Below, piece after piece: positions 18,438-27,608 of a stretch of 64,000 nucleotides of DNA. The position numbers and the translations under genes were made by a program. Below the pieces are notes generated by a model. It was not told the origin of the DNA, searched no databases, and worked only from the letters and a program-made list of their open reading frames with translations. The DNA comes from Bacteroidales bacterium UBA3289 (GTDB lineage: Bacteria; Bacteroidota; Bacteroidia; Bacteroidales; UBA932), in NCBI GenBank assembly GCA_002361625.1, contig DETL01000014.1:94235-158234 (forward strand). Direction: 5' to 3'. Numbering within the stretch: the first letter of the stretch is position 1; each line of letters begins with the position of its first letter.

Positions 18438-18584
18438 TCAGATATTCCAGAAAAGATCGTTTGGCCGGATCGTTCCTGCTTCCACGACACCGGCCATTGC
18501 GGGAATGGACGCGGCGAGCAGGCCGAGGGCCACACAGAGATGTTGGATCAGTTTCATACGGTTGGTTTGTTAGTTATTGTGTTA
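18438..18584 (-). pseudogene. Duplicated 5' fragment of SusC1 (leader, signal peptide, internal deletion)
   Basis: Bases 18470-18584 match 11737-11908 without a visible mismatch except for a 57-bp in-frame deletion between two CGGCC copies (11758-11762 and 11815-11819). The copy keeps the ATG (18557) and signal peptide MKLIQHLCVALGLLAASIPA, then after GVVEAGT runs into unrelated sequence (IRPNDLFWNI) and stops at 18438, giving 39 codons. The SusC1 promoter was not copied, since identity ends 28 bp before its -7 box. As in the original, the copy lies just downstream of a GH27 gene. Most likely a relic of a GH27-SusC duplication. Confidence 0.85.
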
Positions 18585-18588
18585 AACG

Positions 18589-18623
18589 AAAAAACGGTGC
18601 GTTCCCCGAAGGAAACGCACCGA
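18589..18623 (-). terminator. Rho-independent terminator after GH27 fusion gene
   Basis: On the minus strand CGGTGCGTTTCC and GGAACGCACCG pair with a single bulge and a 5-nt loop, followed by six T. It lies 20 bp after the stop codon at 18643 and ends the SusC3-SusD3-GH27B unit. Confidence 0.85.
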
Positions 18624-18642
18624 CCATTCAGAACCAACCGTA

Positions 18643-21132
18643 TCAATGAATCCGAATGCTATAGGGCCACTGGGCGGCCGGCTCCGGTTTGCGTCCCCAG
18701 CCGAAAGGATTCGGCCAGTGCTCCGCCGGCGCTCCCATCACCACGAGATACAGGTGGGTCAGTTCCCTGTCGGCCGTGTAGGAGACCGTGCCGTTCACCT
18801 CGGAATGCATGTCTCCGTAAACCGACTTTCCGTCCTTCCCGACGGCAACGAATCCGTAGCGCCAGCCGGCCTTGTCCGTATTCACGGCGGCGAAGCCCTC
18901 GGCTCCGGCCTCACCGCGGAAATCCACCGTCACCGTCTTTCCGACGGCAGGGACGGGAACCGGCACGGCGTTGAATCCGTAGTTCTCCGGACAGTTGGAC
19001 GCGGCGACCCGCATCCATCCGTCACCCAGCGGAGTCAGGGCCGTCACGTTCTTGCAGGCATAGGGACGGCTTTCCTTCCAGACCCGGTCGAAGTCCCAGT
19101 TCACGAAATGGCGGCAGGCGTCGAACATCTCGGCGTTGAACGCCTCCTGGGACAGGTTGAACATCCGTTTGTAGATCTGGACGGGATCCTCACCGCGTTT
19201 GCCGGCACGGAAAAGGTCGGCAATCACGGTGATGCCATGCTTCGTGCTCCAGTATTCCAGCACATAGGGGCTGTGATACATATTCTCGCCAGCCATGAAA
19301 GCCTTGTGGGTCAAGGTGTTCCAGGCCTCCCAATGGTACTTCTCGCTGGTCTGCCAGTTCGGGTTCACCTGCCAGAGCATCCACTGGGCGGCCATCTCGT
19401 ACAGGCCGCCGCCTCCGGACTCGCCCTTCCCGTCGCACATGACCTGGGTCTGGAAGCAGTGTCCCAGTTCGTGGGCCACGACATTGAGTTCGTCCGTCCG
19501 ACGGATCCGTCCGGGCGTCAGCCACAGGCCGCCGATGACATCATCCACGCAGCCGCCGTAGGCCGTCTCGTCCTTGTACTCGTAGAGGACATAGCAGTTC
19601 ATCCGGTACTTTTCGGCCTTGGAGCCGGGGAGGATGAATTTCATGTCCTTCGCATAGACCTTGTAGAATTCCTCCAGCTTGGCGGCCAGGTTCGGCAGGT
19701 CCCAGGTCATATCGTGACCGTCGCACTGCGGGGCCTTGGCCGGGTCGTCCCCGAAGCCTTTCTCCCAGAAGATGGCCACGTTGGGCGTGCAGTACATCCG
19801 GTGGTAGCTCCACTTGCTTTCCGGATCGTTCCAGTCCATGTTCCGCTCATCTTCGCCGATATAGATGGCCTTGCCCTTGGGAAGGGCCACCGGATCGGCC
19901 TTCTTGGGGCTCAGGCGCACCATCAGCACACCGTGGCCCGGGATGTCGGCCTTGAGGCGGTCCTTGCTGGTTCCGAGGTCCTTGTGGGCCCAGAGGTCAC
20001 GGACGGTGTACACCTTCTTCCGGAAGTTGATGTCCCGGGCGAAGTACATCGTCTGGTTCAGCCAGTTGTAGTCCAGGTTCCAGACCTGGGAGCTCCGGTT
20101 GAGGAAGCAGACGGCGATTTCGCCGTTCGCGAGGGGCTTCGCCCAGATTTCCTGGTCGCCCATGTCCATGAAGCGGATGCCCTGCTTGCCCAGCGGGTCC
20201 TGGTTAACGGCAATGACTTCCTTGTTGGTGAGGATCTGGAGGGTCTTGTAGTCCATCTCGCGAAGGTCGTTCCCGCTCATCAGCGGAGCGGCCAGCATGC
20301 ACCACATGGAGAAGTGCGTAACGCTCTCATCCCAAGTCAGTTCGCCGTTTCCGACCTCCAGCATCTCGGCATCGTTCCAATGGCCGGGACCGGCATAGGG
20401 ATACAGGTCGGCGGCGGCGTCGATGCACTGGAGAACGCCCACGCCACCCCAGTCGAAGGCGCAGTCGTAGCAGGCGCGGATATCCGGGGTGACCCGCCAC
20501 AGGTGGCCGATGCCTTCACCCCATTCCCAGGGCTTGTTCTCGCCCCATTCGCAGATGGAAAGGACGATCGGGCGGCCGCTGGCCTTGATGGCCTCGGACA
20601 TGGTCTGGTAGGCGGCCTTGGCATTCTGGCCGTCGTTGGAGCACCAGTCGTATTTCAGATAGTCAACGCCCCACTTTGCGTACTGGAGCGCGTCCTGGAA
20701 CTGGTGGCCCTTGCTGCCGGGCCTTCCCTGACAGGTATAGGAGCCCGCACAGGAATAGACGCCGAACTTGAGCCCCAGGTTATGGATGTAGTCCGCGAGA
20801 GCCTTCATCCCGGAAGGGAAGCGCTCGGGATCGGGGACGATGTTTCCGTCGGCATCCCGTTCCACCTGCCAGCAGTCGTCGATGACGATGTACTCGTAGC
20901 CCGCATCGGCCATGCCGGAGGCGGCCATGGCGTCGGCGATCTCCTTGATGAGTTTCTCGCTCACGTTGCAGCCGAACTTGTTCCAGCTGTTCCAGCCCAT
21001 CGGCGGGGTCGCCGCCAGGCTCCGGTACAGGGAGTCGGACAGGGGGACAGGCTTCTCCTGCGCCCAAAGGCCGGAGCCGCACAGGGAGAGTGCGGCCACG
21101 GCGGTCAGGATTCGTTTCAAAGATCGTTTCAT
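18643..21132 (-). CDS. Fusion of GH27 glycosidase with HELGH metallopeptidase-like domain (GH27B)
   Basis: An 829-residue secreted protein (signal ...GSGLWAQ). Residues 25-410 are a GH27 catalytic module almost identical to GH27A, with YLKYDWC and WRVTPDI intact. Residues about 415-829 are homologous to the peptidase and beta regions of the protein at 959-3013: VAHELGHCFQTQ near 550-558, then LYEMAAQW, and a beta-rich tail. GH27 proteins are normally about 400-450 residues without such a tail. The layout suggests one enzyme that removes a sugar and also acts on the protein carrier. Start is the ATG at 21132; a TTG 6 bp upstream is in frame but unneeded. It follows SusD3 by 6 bp and ends the operon. 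Confidence 0.88.
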   Translation of the reverse strand: MKRSLKRILTAVAALSLCGSGLWAQEKPVPLSDSLYRSLAATPPMGWNSWNKFGCNVSEKLIKEIADAMAASGMADAGYEYIVIDDCWQVERDADGNIVPDPERFPSGMKALADYIHNLGLKFGVYSCAGSYTCQGRPGSKGHQFQDALQYAKWGVDYLKYDWCSNDGQNAKAAYQTMSEAIKASGRPIVLSICEWGENKPWEWGEGIGHLWRVTPDIRACYDCAFDWGGVGVLQCIDAAADLYPYAGPGHWNDAEMLEVGNGELTWDESVTHFSMWCMLAAPLMSGNDLREMDYKTLQILTNKEVIAVNQDPLGKQGIRFMDMGDQEIWAKPLANGEIAVCFLNRSSQVWNLDYNWLNQTMYFARDINFRKKVYTVRDLWAHKDLGTSKDRLKADIPGHGVLMVRLSPKKADPVALPKGKAIYIGEDERNMDWNDPESKWSYHRMYCTPNVAIFWEKGFGDDPAKAPQCDGHDMTWDLPNLAAKLEEFYKVYAKDMKFILPGSKAEKYRMNCYVLYEYKDETAYGGCVDDVIGGLWLTPGRIRRTDELNVVAHELGHCFQTQVMCDGKGESGGGGLYEMAAQWMLWQVNPNWQTSEKYHWEAWNTLTHKAFMAGENMYHSPYVLEYWSTKHGITVIADLFRAGKRGEDPVQIYKRMFNLSQEAFNAEMFDACRHFVNWDFDRVWKESRPYACKNVTALTPLGDGWMRVAASNCPENYGFNAVPVPVPAVGKTVTVDFRGEAGAEGFAAVNTDKAGWRYGFVAVGKDGKSVYGDMHSEVNGTVSYTADRELTHLYLVVMGAPAEHWPNPFGWGRKPEPAAQWPYSIRIH

Positions 21133-21138
21133 CTTCAA

Positions 21139-22842
21139 TCAGAAGGGATAGGTCTTGTACTGCTCCTTCAGCTTGGACGACTTGTTCAGTTCGTCCTGCG
21201 GAATGGGATAGAAATAGCACTGGTCGCCGTTCCAGACACGCTGGTCGATGACATTGTTCAGGTCATAGGTCTTGTGGCCGTCCGGATACTTGACGATCTT
21301 GCAGCCGATGATCGGAGCCGCATTGTATTCCTGGTCCATCTCCTTCCAGCGGCGCTTGTCGAACCACCACTGTCCCTCGAACATCAGCTCCATCTGGCGC
21401 TCGTAGCGGTAGGCGGCGCGGATGTCGCCGGTGAAGTCCGGAAGAAGGGCGCGGTTGCGGACCAGGTTGATGTACTTGGCGGCTTCGGCGTTGTTCCCGA
21501 GCTCAATCTGGCACTCGGCGTAGTCCAGGTAAATCTCGGAGAGGCGGAAATAGAACCAGGGCCAGTCCATCTGAGTGGTGCCGTACATGTCATAGTCGGG
21601 GTCCATGCCCTTCCGCATGGAATAGCCGGTATTGGAAGCGTTCCACCAGTATTCGCCCTCCGAACTGTCCTTGCCGGGGACGACGCTGTCGTCACTGCCC
21701 ACATAGACCTCCACCTCGCGCTCGTCGTCGCCATAGCCCCAGAGGTCGCCGTCGCAGAGGATGTTGGCCTTGAGGCGGATCTCACGGCCTTCCCAAGGGT
21801 TCTCCGTGGTGATGCCGGAAGGTTTCACATAGGGGGTTCCGTCAGCCATCTGGATCTTGTCGATAAGGTTCTGCGTCACGTCGAAGGTGCCCCAGCCCTC
21901 ATAGAGGTTGCCCGGTCCCGGAGGAACGGTATGGACGACGCCCATCGTCGTGGATTCCGGGTCACTCCAGGCATCCGGATGGTTCGGATCGTAATGCTTG
22001 ACCCAAATCCCTTCCGGGTTGTCGTTGTCATAGAAGAGGGCGGCATAGTCTTCCCAGCCGGTCACCGGGGCGAGATGGTACAGGCCCAGGTCGATGACCG
22101 CCTTGGCGGCGTCGGACGCGGCCTGCCATTTCGCGGAAGAAGGCGTACCGAACAACGGGGAGGCCTTGTACAGGAGCACGCGGGCCTTCAGGGCCATGGC
22201 GGCACCCTTCGTGGCCCGGCCGGACTCGTTCTCGAGGGGAAGGAGGGCGATGGCCGCATCCAGGTCCTTGACGATGAAATCGGCCACGGCATCCATGTCG
22301 GAGAGGCCTTCGTCAAAGGTGGCGTCCAGGTCATAGACGTGGTCCACCAGCACGACCCGGCCATAGATGGCATACAGCATGTGGTAGTTCCAGGCGCGGA
22401 GGAAAAGGCCTTCGCCCTTCATGCGGTTCCGTTTGTCCACATTGTCTTCGCCCTCGGCGGGTACGCCGTCGATATTCTCCAGGAACAGGTTCACCCGGGA
22501 AATGTTGCCGTAGAAGGTATTCCAGGGACGCCAGCCTTCCTCATAGTACCAGATGTAGGGCTGGGAGGGAGTATATTCGGTATGGGTCGTATTGGCCGTG
22601 CCGTAACCGTGCTTGTGGAAGAGTTCGTCCACAAAGCAGGCGTACCGGACGTTCTTGGAGTTTTCGCCCCGCAGTCCGTTGCAGCTGTACTGGGCGTTCA
22701 GATAGACCTCCGCCAGGGAAAGGTCGCCCCAGACCGCCTCGTCCGTGAAGGAATCCAGCGGTTCCTGGTCCAGGAGACTCGTGCAGGAACCGAGGGACAG
22801 GGCCGCGAAGGCCACCAGCATGTATTTGAATATCTTTTTCAT
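21139..22842 (-). CDS. SusD/RagB-family lipoprotein (SusD3)
   Basis: A 567-residue SusD protein: lipobox LSLGSCTSLLDQEPLDSFTDEAVW, the classic SusD N-terminus. The helical core includes RMKGEGLFLRAWNYHMLYAIYGRVVLVDHV, and FYFRLSEIYLDYAECQIELGNNAEAAKYINLVRNRA and RYERQMELMFEGQWWFDKRRW near the end are textbook SusD motifs. It captures ligand on the cell surface for SusC3. It begins 13 bp after SusC3. Start at MKKIFKY (22842), not the ATG 12 bp upstream. Confidence 0.95.
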   Translation of the reverse strand: MKKIFKYMLVAFAALSLGSCTSLLDQEPLDSFTDEAVWGDLSLAEVYLNAQYSCNGLRGENSKNVRYACFVDELFHKHGYGTANTTHTEYTPSQPYIWYYEEGWRPWNTFYGNISRVNLFLENIDGVPAEGEDNVDKRNRMKGEGLFLRAWNYHMLYAIYGRVVLVDHVYDLDATFDEGLSDMDAVADFIVKDLDAAIALLPLENESGRATKGAAMALKARVLLYKASPLFGTPSSAKWQAASDAAKAVIDLGLYHLAPVTGWEDYAALFYDNDNPEGIWVKHYDPNHPDAWSDPESTTMGVVHTVPPGPGNLYEGWGTFDVTQNLIDKIQMADGTPYVKPSGITTENPWEGREIRLKANILCDGDLWGYGDDEREVEVYVGSDDSVVPGKDSSEGEYWWNASNTGYSMRKGMDPDYDMYGTTQMDWPWFYFRLSEIYLDYAECQIELGNNAEAAKYINLVRNRALLPDFTGDIRAAYRYERQMELMFEGQWWFDKRRWKEMDQEYNAAPIIGCKIVKYPDGHKTYDLNNVIDQRVWNGDQCYFYPIPQDELNKSSKLKEQYKTYPF

Positions 22843-22855
22843 GATCGGATCCATT

Positions 22856-25800
22856 TTAGAAAGTGAGGTTCACGCCGAAGTTGATCATCCGCTGGAGCGG
22901 ATAGCCGAGGATAGGGTTGCTGACGGAGAACCGGTCGCTGGAGCTGACATAGCCCACTTCCGGGTCCGCGACCTTGAACTTGTCGATGGTGAAGAGGTTG
23001 CTGCCGTTCACGTAGATCCGGAGATTCTCCACGCTGATGCGGCGGACCAGATCCTTGGGGAAGGTGTATCCGATTTCGAGGGACTTCAGGCGGAGGAAGG
23101 ACGCATCCCGGAGCCACCAGGTGCTGCTCAGGCCGTTCCACTTGTCGGTGTAGGTCTGCTTGATGAGCGCGCGCGGCCAGCGGGCGTTCGCGTGGGTGGA
23201 GGCGTCGGAATCGATCCAGCGGCCTTCGTAGAAGTCCACGGGCATGTTCATCGTGGGCATCACCAGGCGCTTGGACAGTCCCTGTCCCTGGAAGAAGCAG
23301 TTCACGTCGATACCCTTCCAGGAGGCATTGAGCGTCAGACCGTACATCAGGCGCGGCGTCGCGGTGTAGAAGATGCGGACCATGTCGTTGGCGTCGATCG
23401 TCCCGTTTCCGTCGGTATCCGTGTACATCAGGTCGCCGGCGCCCACCGTATCGTCCACGCGGCCGGTTCCGGCGGCTTCAGCATCGGTCTGGTAGATCTT
23501 CACGGCATCGTACAGGAGCTGGCTGTCGATGGGATAGCCCTCCCGGCGCTGCCAGTCGGGCGTATCGGCCGCCTCGTCCATATACACGATCTTGTTGCGG
23601 GCATAGGTCAGGTTGCCGTTCACGCCCCACTCCCAGTCACCGGCATGGTCCCGATAGGAAGCGATCACCTCGAAGCCCTGGTTCCGCACCTTTCCGAGAT
23701 TCTCCTGCGGAAGGGTCAGGCCGGAATAGGTCGGGATGGAAGCGTTGCGGGTGATGAGGATGTCGCGGCGGTTCGACAGGAAGTAATCGGCCTCCAGGGT
23801 GTATTTGCCGCCCAGGAATCCGGCGACAAGGCCCACATTGTAGGTCGTGGCCTTTTCCCAGGTGATGTCCGGATTGGCCGTACGGACTTTCTCGAAGCCC
23901 TGCACCGGGGAACCGTCGAAGAACGGGGCATAGTCCGTGAACTGGTATTGGGTCATGTACTGGTAGGCCGCGACGTTGTCGTTACCCATCATGCCCCAGG
24001 AACCCTTGAGCTTGAAGAAGCTGACCTTGTCCTTCAGGGGAGCCCAGAAGTCCTCTTCGGAAAGGACCCAGCCGGCGGAAACGCCGGGGAAGAAGCCCCA
24101 GCGGTGTCCGGGGGCGAAGTTCATGGAGCCGTCATAGCGCCAGGTGATCTCGGCCAGGTACTTCTCCTTGTAGTCGTAGTTCATGCGGCCGAAGAAATTC
24201 ACGCGGGCCTCGGCCGTGGAATAACCGGTATTGTCCTTGTCCTCGGGCTTCGCGGAACCGGCGAACAGTTCGGGAATCGCGGAGGAGAGGTAGTTCGTCC
24301 GGGAGGCGGACAGGTAGCTGAAGTCATACTTCATCTGCTCGTAGGCGGCGAAGGCGTCCACGTGATGGTCCTCCCCGAACGTCCTCCGGTAACCGATCCG
24401 CCCGTTCAGGGTCACGGTGCGGGAGTTGGAGGAAGAATTGTCCACCCAGATGACACCCGTGTCGTCGTGACGGTTGACATATTCGTTGGCGGCACGGTCA
24501 TACTGGTAGAGGTCGAAAGGCTGGCCCATGGACTTGGTGTTGGAGAACATCATGTCCAGGGCGGCATATCCCTCCAGGTACAGGCCCGGGGTGAGGACGT
24601 CCAGGTCGATATGCAGGAGCGGCTTCAGGGTGAGGATGTTCCGGACGGTGTTGCTGTGGCCGGGCTTGTCCGTCATCATGACGGCCGCATTGTTGGTCAG
24701 GCCGTCGTAGCCGGCGCGCGGCAGTCCGTTCGGATAGAAGGGGGCCGATCCCGGGAACGTGGTCAGGAAGTAAGTGAACAGGTAGTCCGTGGAGGCGTTG
24801 CCCCGCTTGCGGTTTTCCTGCCGTCCGAGGATGTCCAGCGACATGCGGATGGACTTGTTGAGCTTGGCGTCCACATTGGTGACGAACTGGTACTGGTCAT
24901 AACCGTACGCACTGTCCTTGTAGATGGCGTCCTGGGTCATGTACTGGGCGGAGGTGTAGAAAGAGACCTTGTCGGATCCGCCGCTCAGCGAGACGCTGTG
25001 CTGGGTCTTGCCGGCCCATTTCCTGGTGGTCTCCCCCCACCAGTCGGCGCTGGGGTAGTTGACCGGGTCGTCTCCGGACAGATAGTGGTTGAGGACGTCC
25101 TGCGTATAGGTCTGACCGGCCTGGGCATGACGCTCAATGGCATCGTACTCATTCACGTAAGTACCATACTGATAAGCGTTCAGCATCTGCGGGACGCGGG
25201 TCGGCTGGGACAGCGTGTAACTGCCGTTGTAGCTGACCCGGACCTTTCCTTCCGCTCCGCGCTTGGTGGTCACGAGGATGACGCCGTTCGCGGCACGGGC
25301 GCCGTAAATGGCGGCGGAAGCATCCTTCAGGATGGAAATGCTCTCGATGTCTTCGGGGTTCAGGCGCGAGAAGTCGCGGTCGGCGATGCCGTCCACCACG
25401 ATGAGCGGACTGGTGTCCCCCAGCGTTCCCTTGCCGCGGATGAGGATCACGGCGTCATCCTCGCCCGGCTCGCCGGAACGCATGTTGGCGATGACGCCGG
25501 CCGTCTTGCCGGCCAGGGTGTTGGACAGGTTGGCGGTGGAGACCTTCTTGAGTTCCTCGCCGTTCACGGCGGAAATCGAACCCGTCAGGGTCGCCTTCTT
25601 CTGGACACCGTAGCCCACGACCACGATTTCATCCAGATACTCGGCATCCTCGGCAAGGACGACATTGATGAGCGTGCGGCCGGCCACGGACTCCTCGACG
25701 GTCTTGTAGCCGATGGAAGAGAAGGTGAGAACCGCATCCGCGGGTACGCGCAGGGAATAGGAACCGTCCGCTGCGGTAATGGTAGCATGCGTGGCATCCG

Positions 25801-25939
25801 CCATCACAGTGACTCCGACCAGGGGGGCTCCCGCAGGGTCGGAAACCGTTCCCCTTACCGCTGTCTGCTGCGCCGCCACGGGAAGGACGGCTCCCAGCAG
25901 GATGGCAAGGGAAAGGAAACAACTTTTAATGCTTTTCAT
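22856..25939 (-). CDS. SusC-type TonB-dependent outer-membrane transporter (SusC3)
   Basis: A 1027-residue SusC protein: signal peptide ending LPVAAQ, carboxypeptidase-regulatory domain (TAVRGTVSDPAGAPLVGVTV), TonB plug (EIVVVGYGVQKKATLTGSISAVNGEEL, IVVDGIADRDFSRLNPEDIESISILKDASAAIYGARAANG in part) and barrel ending INFGVNLTF. Start is at MKSIKSC (25939), the beginning of the signal peptide. An in-frame extension of 20 codons upstream would run through the promoter leader. It heads the SusC3-SusD3-GH27B operon and has the shared direct-repeat operator at 26038-26064. Confidence 0.95.
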   Translation of the reverse strand: MKSIKSCFLSLAILLGAVLPVAAQQTAVRGTVSDPAGAPLVGVTVMADATHATITAADGSYSLRVPADAVLTFSSIGYKTVEESVAGRTLINVVLAEDAEYLDEIVVVGYGVQKKATLTGSISAVNGEELKKVSTANLSNTLAGKTAGVIANMRSGEPGEDDAVILIRGKGTLGDTSPLIVVDGIADRDFSRLNPEDIESISILKDASAAIYGARAANGVILVTTKRGAEGKVRVSYNGSYTLSQPTRVPQMLNAYQYGTYVNEYDAIERHAQAGQTYTQDVLNHYLSGDDPVNYPSADWWGETTRKWAGKTQHSVSLSGGSDKVSFYTSAQYMTQDAIYKDSAYGYDQYQFVTNVDAKLNKSIRMSLDILGRQENRKRGNASTDYLFTYFLTTFPGSAPFYPNGLPRAGYDGLTNNAAVMMTDKPGHSNTVRNILTLKPLLHIDLDVLTPGLYLEGYAALDMMFSNTKSMGQPFDLYQYDRAANEYVNRHDDTGVIWVDNSSSNSRTVTLNGRIGYRRTFGEDHHVDAFAAYEQMKYDFSYLSASRTNYLSSAIPELFAGSAKPEDKDNTGYSTAEARVNFFGRMNYDYKEKYLAEITWRYDGSMNFAPGHRWGFFPGVSAGWVLSEEDFWAPLKDKVSFFKLKGSWGMMGNDNVAAYQYMTQYQFTDYAPFFDGSPVQGFEKVRTANPDITWEKATTYNVGLVAGFLGGKYTLEADYFLSNRRDILITRNASIPTYSGLTLPQENLGKVRNQGFEVIASYRDHAGDWEWGVNGNLTYARNKIVYMDEAADTPDWQRREGYPIDSQLLYDAVKIYQTDAEAAGTGRVDDTVGAGDLMYTDTDGNGTIDANDMVRIFYTATPRLMYGLTLNASWKGIDVNCFFQGQGLSKRLVMPTMNMPVDFYEGRWIDSDASTHANARWPRALIKQTYTDKWNGLSSTWWLRDASFLRLKSLEIGYTFPKDLVRRISVENLRIYVNGSNLFTIDKFKVADPEVGYVSSSDRFSVSNPILGYPLQRMINFGVNLTF

Positions 25940-25998
25940 TATGTGGTTAATTAAGGTTGGTAGCAAAAAAAGTTCGAAAACAGCTCGCTGCTTCGTCA

Positions 25999-26064
25999 CA
26001 AAATTGCAAAACCACCGCTGAAAAGTGTGTAAAATTTGTCTAATTTTCTTGGATTATACTCCAA
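25999..26064 (-). promoter_or_regulatory. SusC3 promoter with direct-repeat operator
   Basis: The minus-strand half-sites TTGGAG (26064-26059) and TTAGAC (26043-26038) are 21 bp apart. They are followed by 31 bp and the -7 box CAATTTTG (26006-25999). The leader is 59 bp. The operator starts 11 bp after the stop codon of the M61 gene. Confidence 0.72.
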
Positions 26065-26074
26065 AAAAAGACCT

Positions 26075-27604
26075 TTAAAGCAGTTCCAGGCGCTCCAGGA
26101 AGGCGATTTGGGCCGAATCGGGGTTTTCCACCCGCCGGATGGCCCAGGATTCCGTGTCCACGTACAGTCCGGCGTCCTTCAGGTAAGCGTCGTAATCGAT
26201 GTCCTCCGTGGTGTTCACGAGGGCGCGCAGATGAGGGACGGGACCGCCGTACGCCTTTTCCACCTCCTGCCAGAACTCCTCTTCCGTAAAACCCCGCTGC
26301 AGCTGCTTGTAATAACGGTTGTACAGGCCGCGCATCACGTCGTCCAGGGATTTCTCCTGCGCGGTATGGCGCCGGATGTCGATATCCATCAGCAGACCCA
26401 CCACGGGACCTTTGAAATAATAGTTGATCCGGACATCCCGTTCGTTGGCATCCCCGTTCATGAAATTGAGCCAGATATCATAACTGCTCTGTCTCAGGCT
26501 CATATGACGCTGGCCCTCATAGGGCGCATAGCGGGAGAAATAGCCCGAAAGCTGGGCGAGCGCCTCGTCCGGCGTGGCCACGCCGGAGGTGCGCAGCAGG
26601 CGGAACTCATAGTAGCAAGTGAGCCCCTCGCTTACCCAAAGCATCGGCGTAACAGCTTCGGTATCATAGTTGAACGGCCACAGTTCCGCCGGGCGGATGC
26701 ATTTCACGTTATACAGATGGAAATACTCGTGCGCGGTAAAGGCCAGGAAAGAGACCTGCCGCCCGCGGTCGGCGAACCGGTAGGTGCCGTCCGTGTAGCA
26801 AGCCTGGGAGTTCCAATGCTCCAGGCCACCGCCGCCCGCTCCCATATGGATGAGGCAGTAATTGTCGTAAGGGACGTCTCCCATCATCCGCGTCGCCGCG
26901 CTCACGATCCGGCAGAAGTCCTCCCGGAAGCCGCTTTCCTCGATCCCCTCCGGTGTCTCGACGGCAAAATGATAAGGATGCCCTTCGTGCTCGAAGTCAC
27001 AGGTATAATAGTTTCCCAGGAGGAACGGACAGTCATACAGGCGGTCGAAGTCATCGGCCTGGAACGTGTCCGGCGTCCCCTCCACGGGCAGGAGCCCGGA
27101 AGAGATCTTCTCCCAGTTTCCGGGCAGGTCGAAACGGACGCGGACCGGATGCTGCAAATCCCCGTCCACATGCATGAACACGCCCGCCGGGGAAACGAAG
27201 GCGATGTCGCTCTCCACCCGGCTGGAACCCACATCCCGCCGGTTGGCATAGATACGGTAGGACACCCGGACCCGGCCGTCGTCCGGGACGGAGACCACCC
27301 AGCGGTTCATCCCGCTTTTTTCCCATGCGACGGCCTTCCCGGCCGGATCGGCCGCGGAAAAATCACAGAGGTGCTTGGGATAGTCCAGCATCTCATAGTA
27401 CCCCGGCGTCCACCGCGGCATGTTGAGCGTAACTGTTCCGGAACCGGAAGCCATGGACAAATCCAGGTCCACCAGCAGGTAATGCCCGACGGTATCCATG
27501 GCCACCGTATAGTCCATCCGGTAGGAATTGTCTTTCTTTCCGCCGCAGGATGCGAGTGCGGCCGCGCATAGAAGCGAAATGAGTGATAACCTTGTGATTC
27601 TCAT
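26075..27604 (-). CDS. M61 (glycyl aminopeptidase-like) metallopeptidase lipoprotein, no PDZ domain
   Basis: A 509-residue lipoprotein (lipobox AALASC). M61 signatures: N-terminal beta domain (MPRWTPGYYEMLDYPKHL), GGGGLEHWNS, the zinc site AHEYFHLYNVKCIRPAEL and the third ligand in VSEGLTCYYE. M61 enzymes remove small N-terminal residues, preferring Gly or Ala. The family usually has a C-terminal PDZ domain and exceeds 580 residues; here the protein stops after the catalytic helical region (EEEFWQEVEKAYGG...) and no PDZ is visible. It is the last gene of the GH127-GH51-CotH-M61 operon, starting 4 bp after the CotH stop, which points to a role in trimming peptides freed from the same substrate. 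Confidence 0.88.
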   Translation of the reverse strand: MRITRLSLISLLCAAALASCGGKKDNSYRMDYTVAMDTVGHYLLVDLDLSMASGSGTVTLNMPRWTPGYYEMLDYPKHLCDFSAADPAGKAVAWEKSGMNRWVVSVPDDGRVRVSYRIYANRRDVGSSRVESDIAFVSPAGVFMHVDGDLQHPVRVRFDLPGNWEKISSGLLPVEGTPDTFQADDFDRLYDCPFLLGNYYTCDFEHEGHPYHFAVETPEGIEESGFREDFCRIVSAATRMMGDVPYDNYCLIHMGAGGGGLEHWNSQACYTDGTYRFADRGRQVSFLAFTAHEYFHLYNVKCIRPAELWPFNYDTEAVTPMLWVSEGLTCYYEFRLLRTSGVATPDEALAQLSGYFSRYAPYEGQRHMSLRQSSYDIWLNFMNGDANERDVRINYYFKGPVVGLLMDIDIRRHTAQEKSLDDVMRGLYNRYYKQLQRGFTEEEFWQEVEKAYGGPVPHLRALVNTTEDIDYDAYLKDAGLYVDTESWAIRRVENPDSAQIAFLERLELL

Positions 27605-27608
27605 GGGA

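Noticed and set aside
18352..18470. A sixth copy of the direct-repeat operator upstream of SusC2
   Set aside because: At the required 31-bp distance from the TATATTTG box the minus strand reads AAATGC, and no TTGGAC-like pair with 21-bp spacing was found in the leader.
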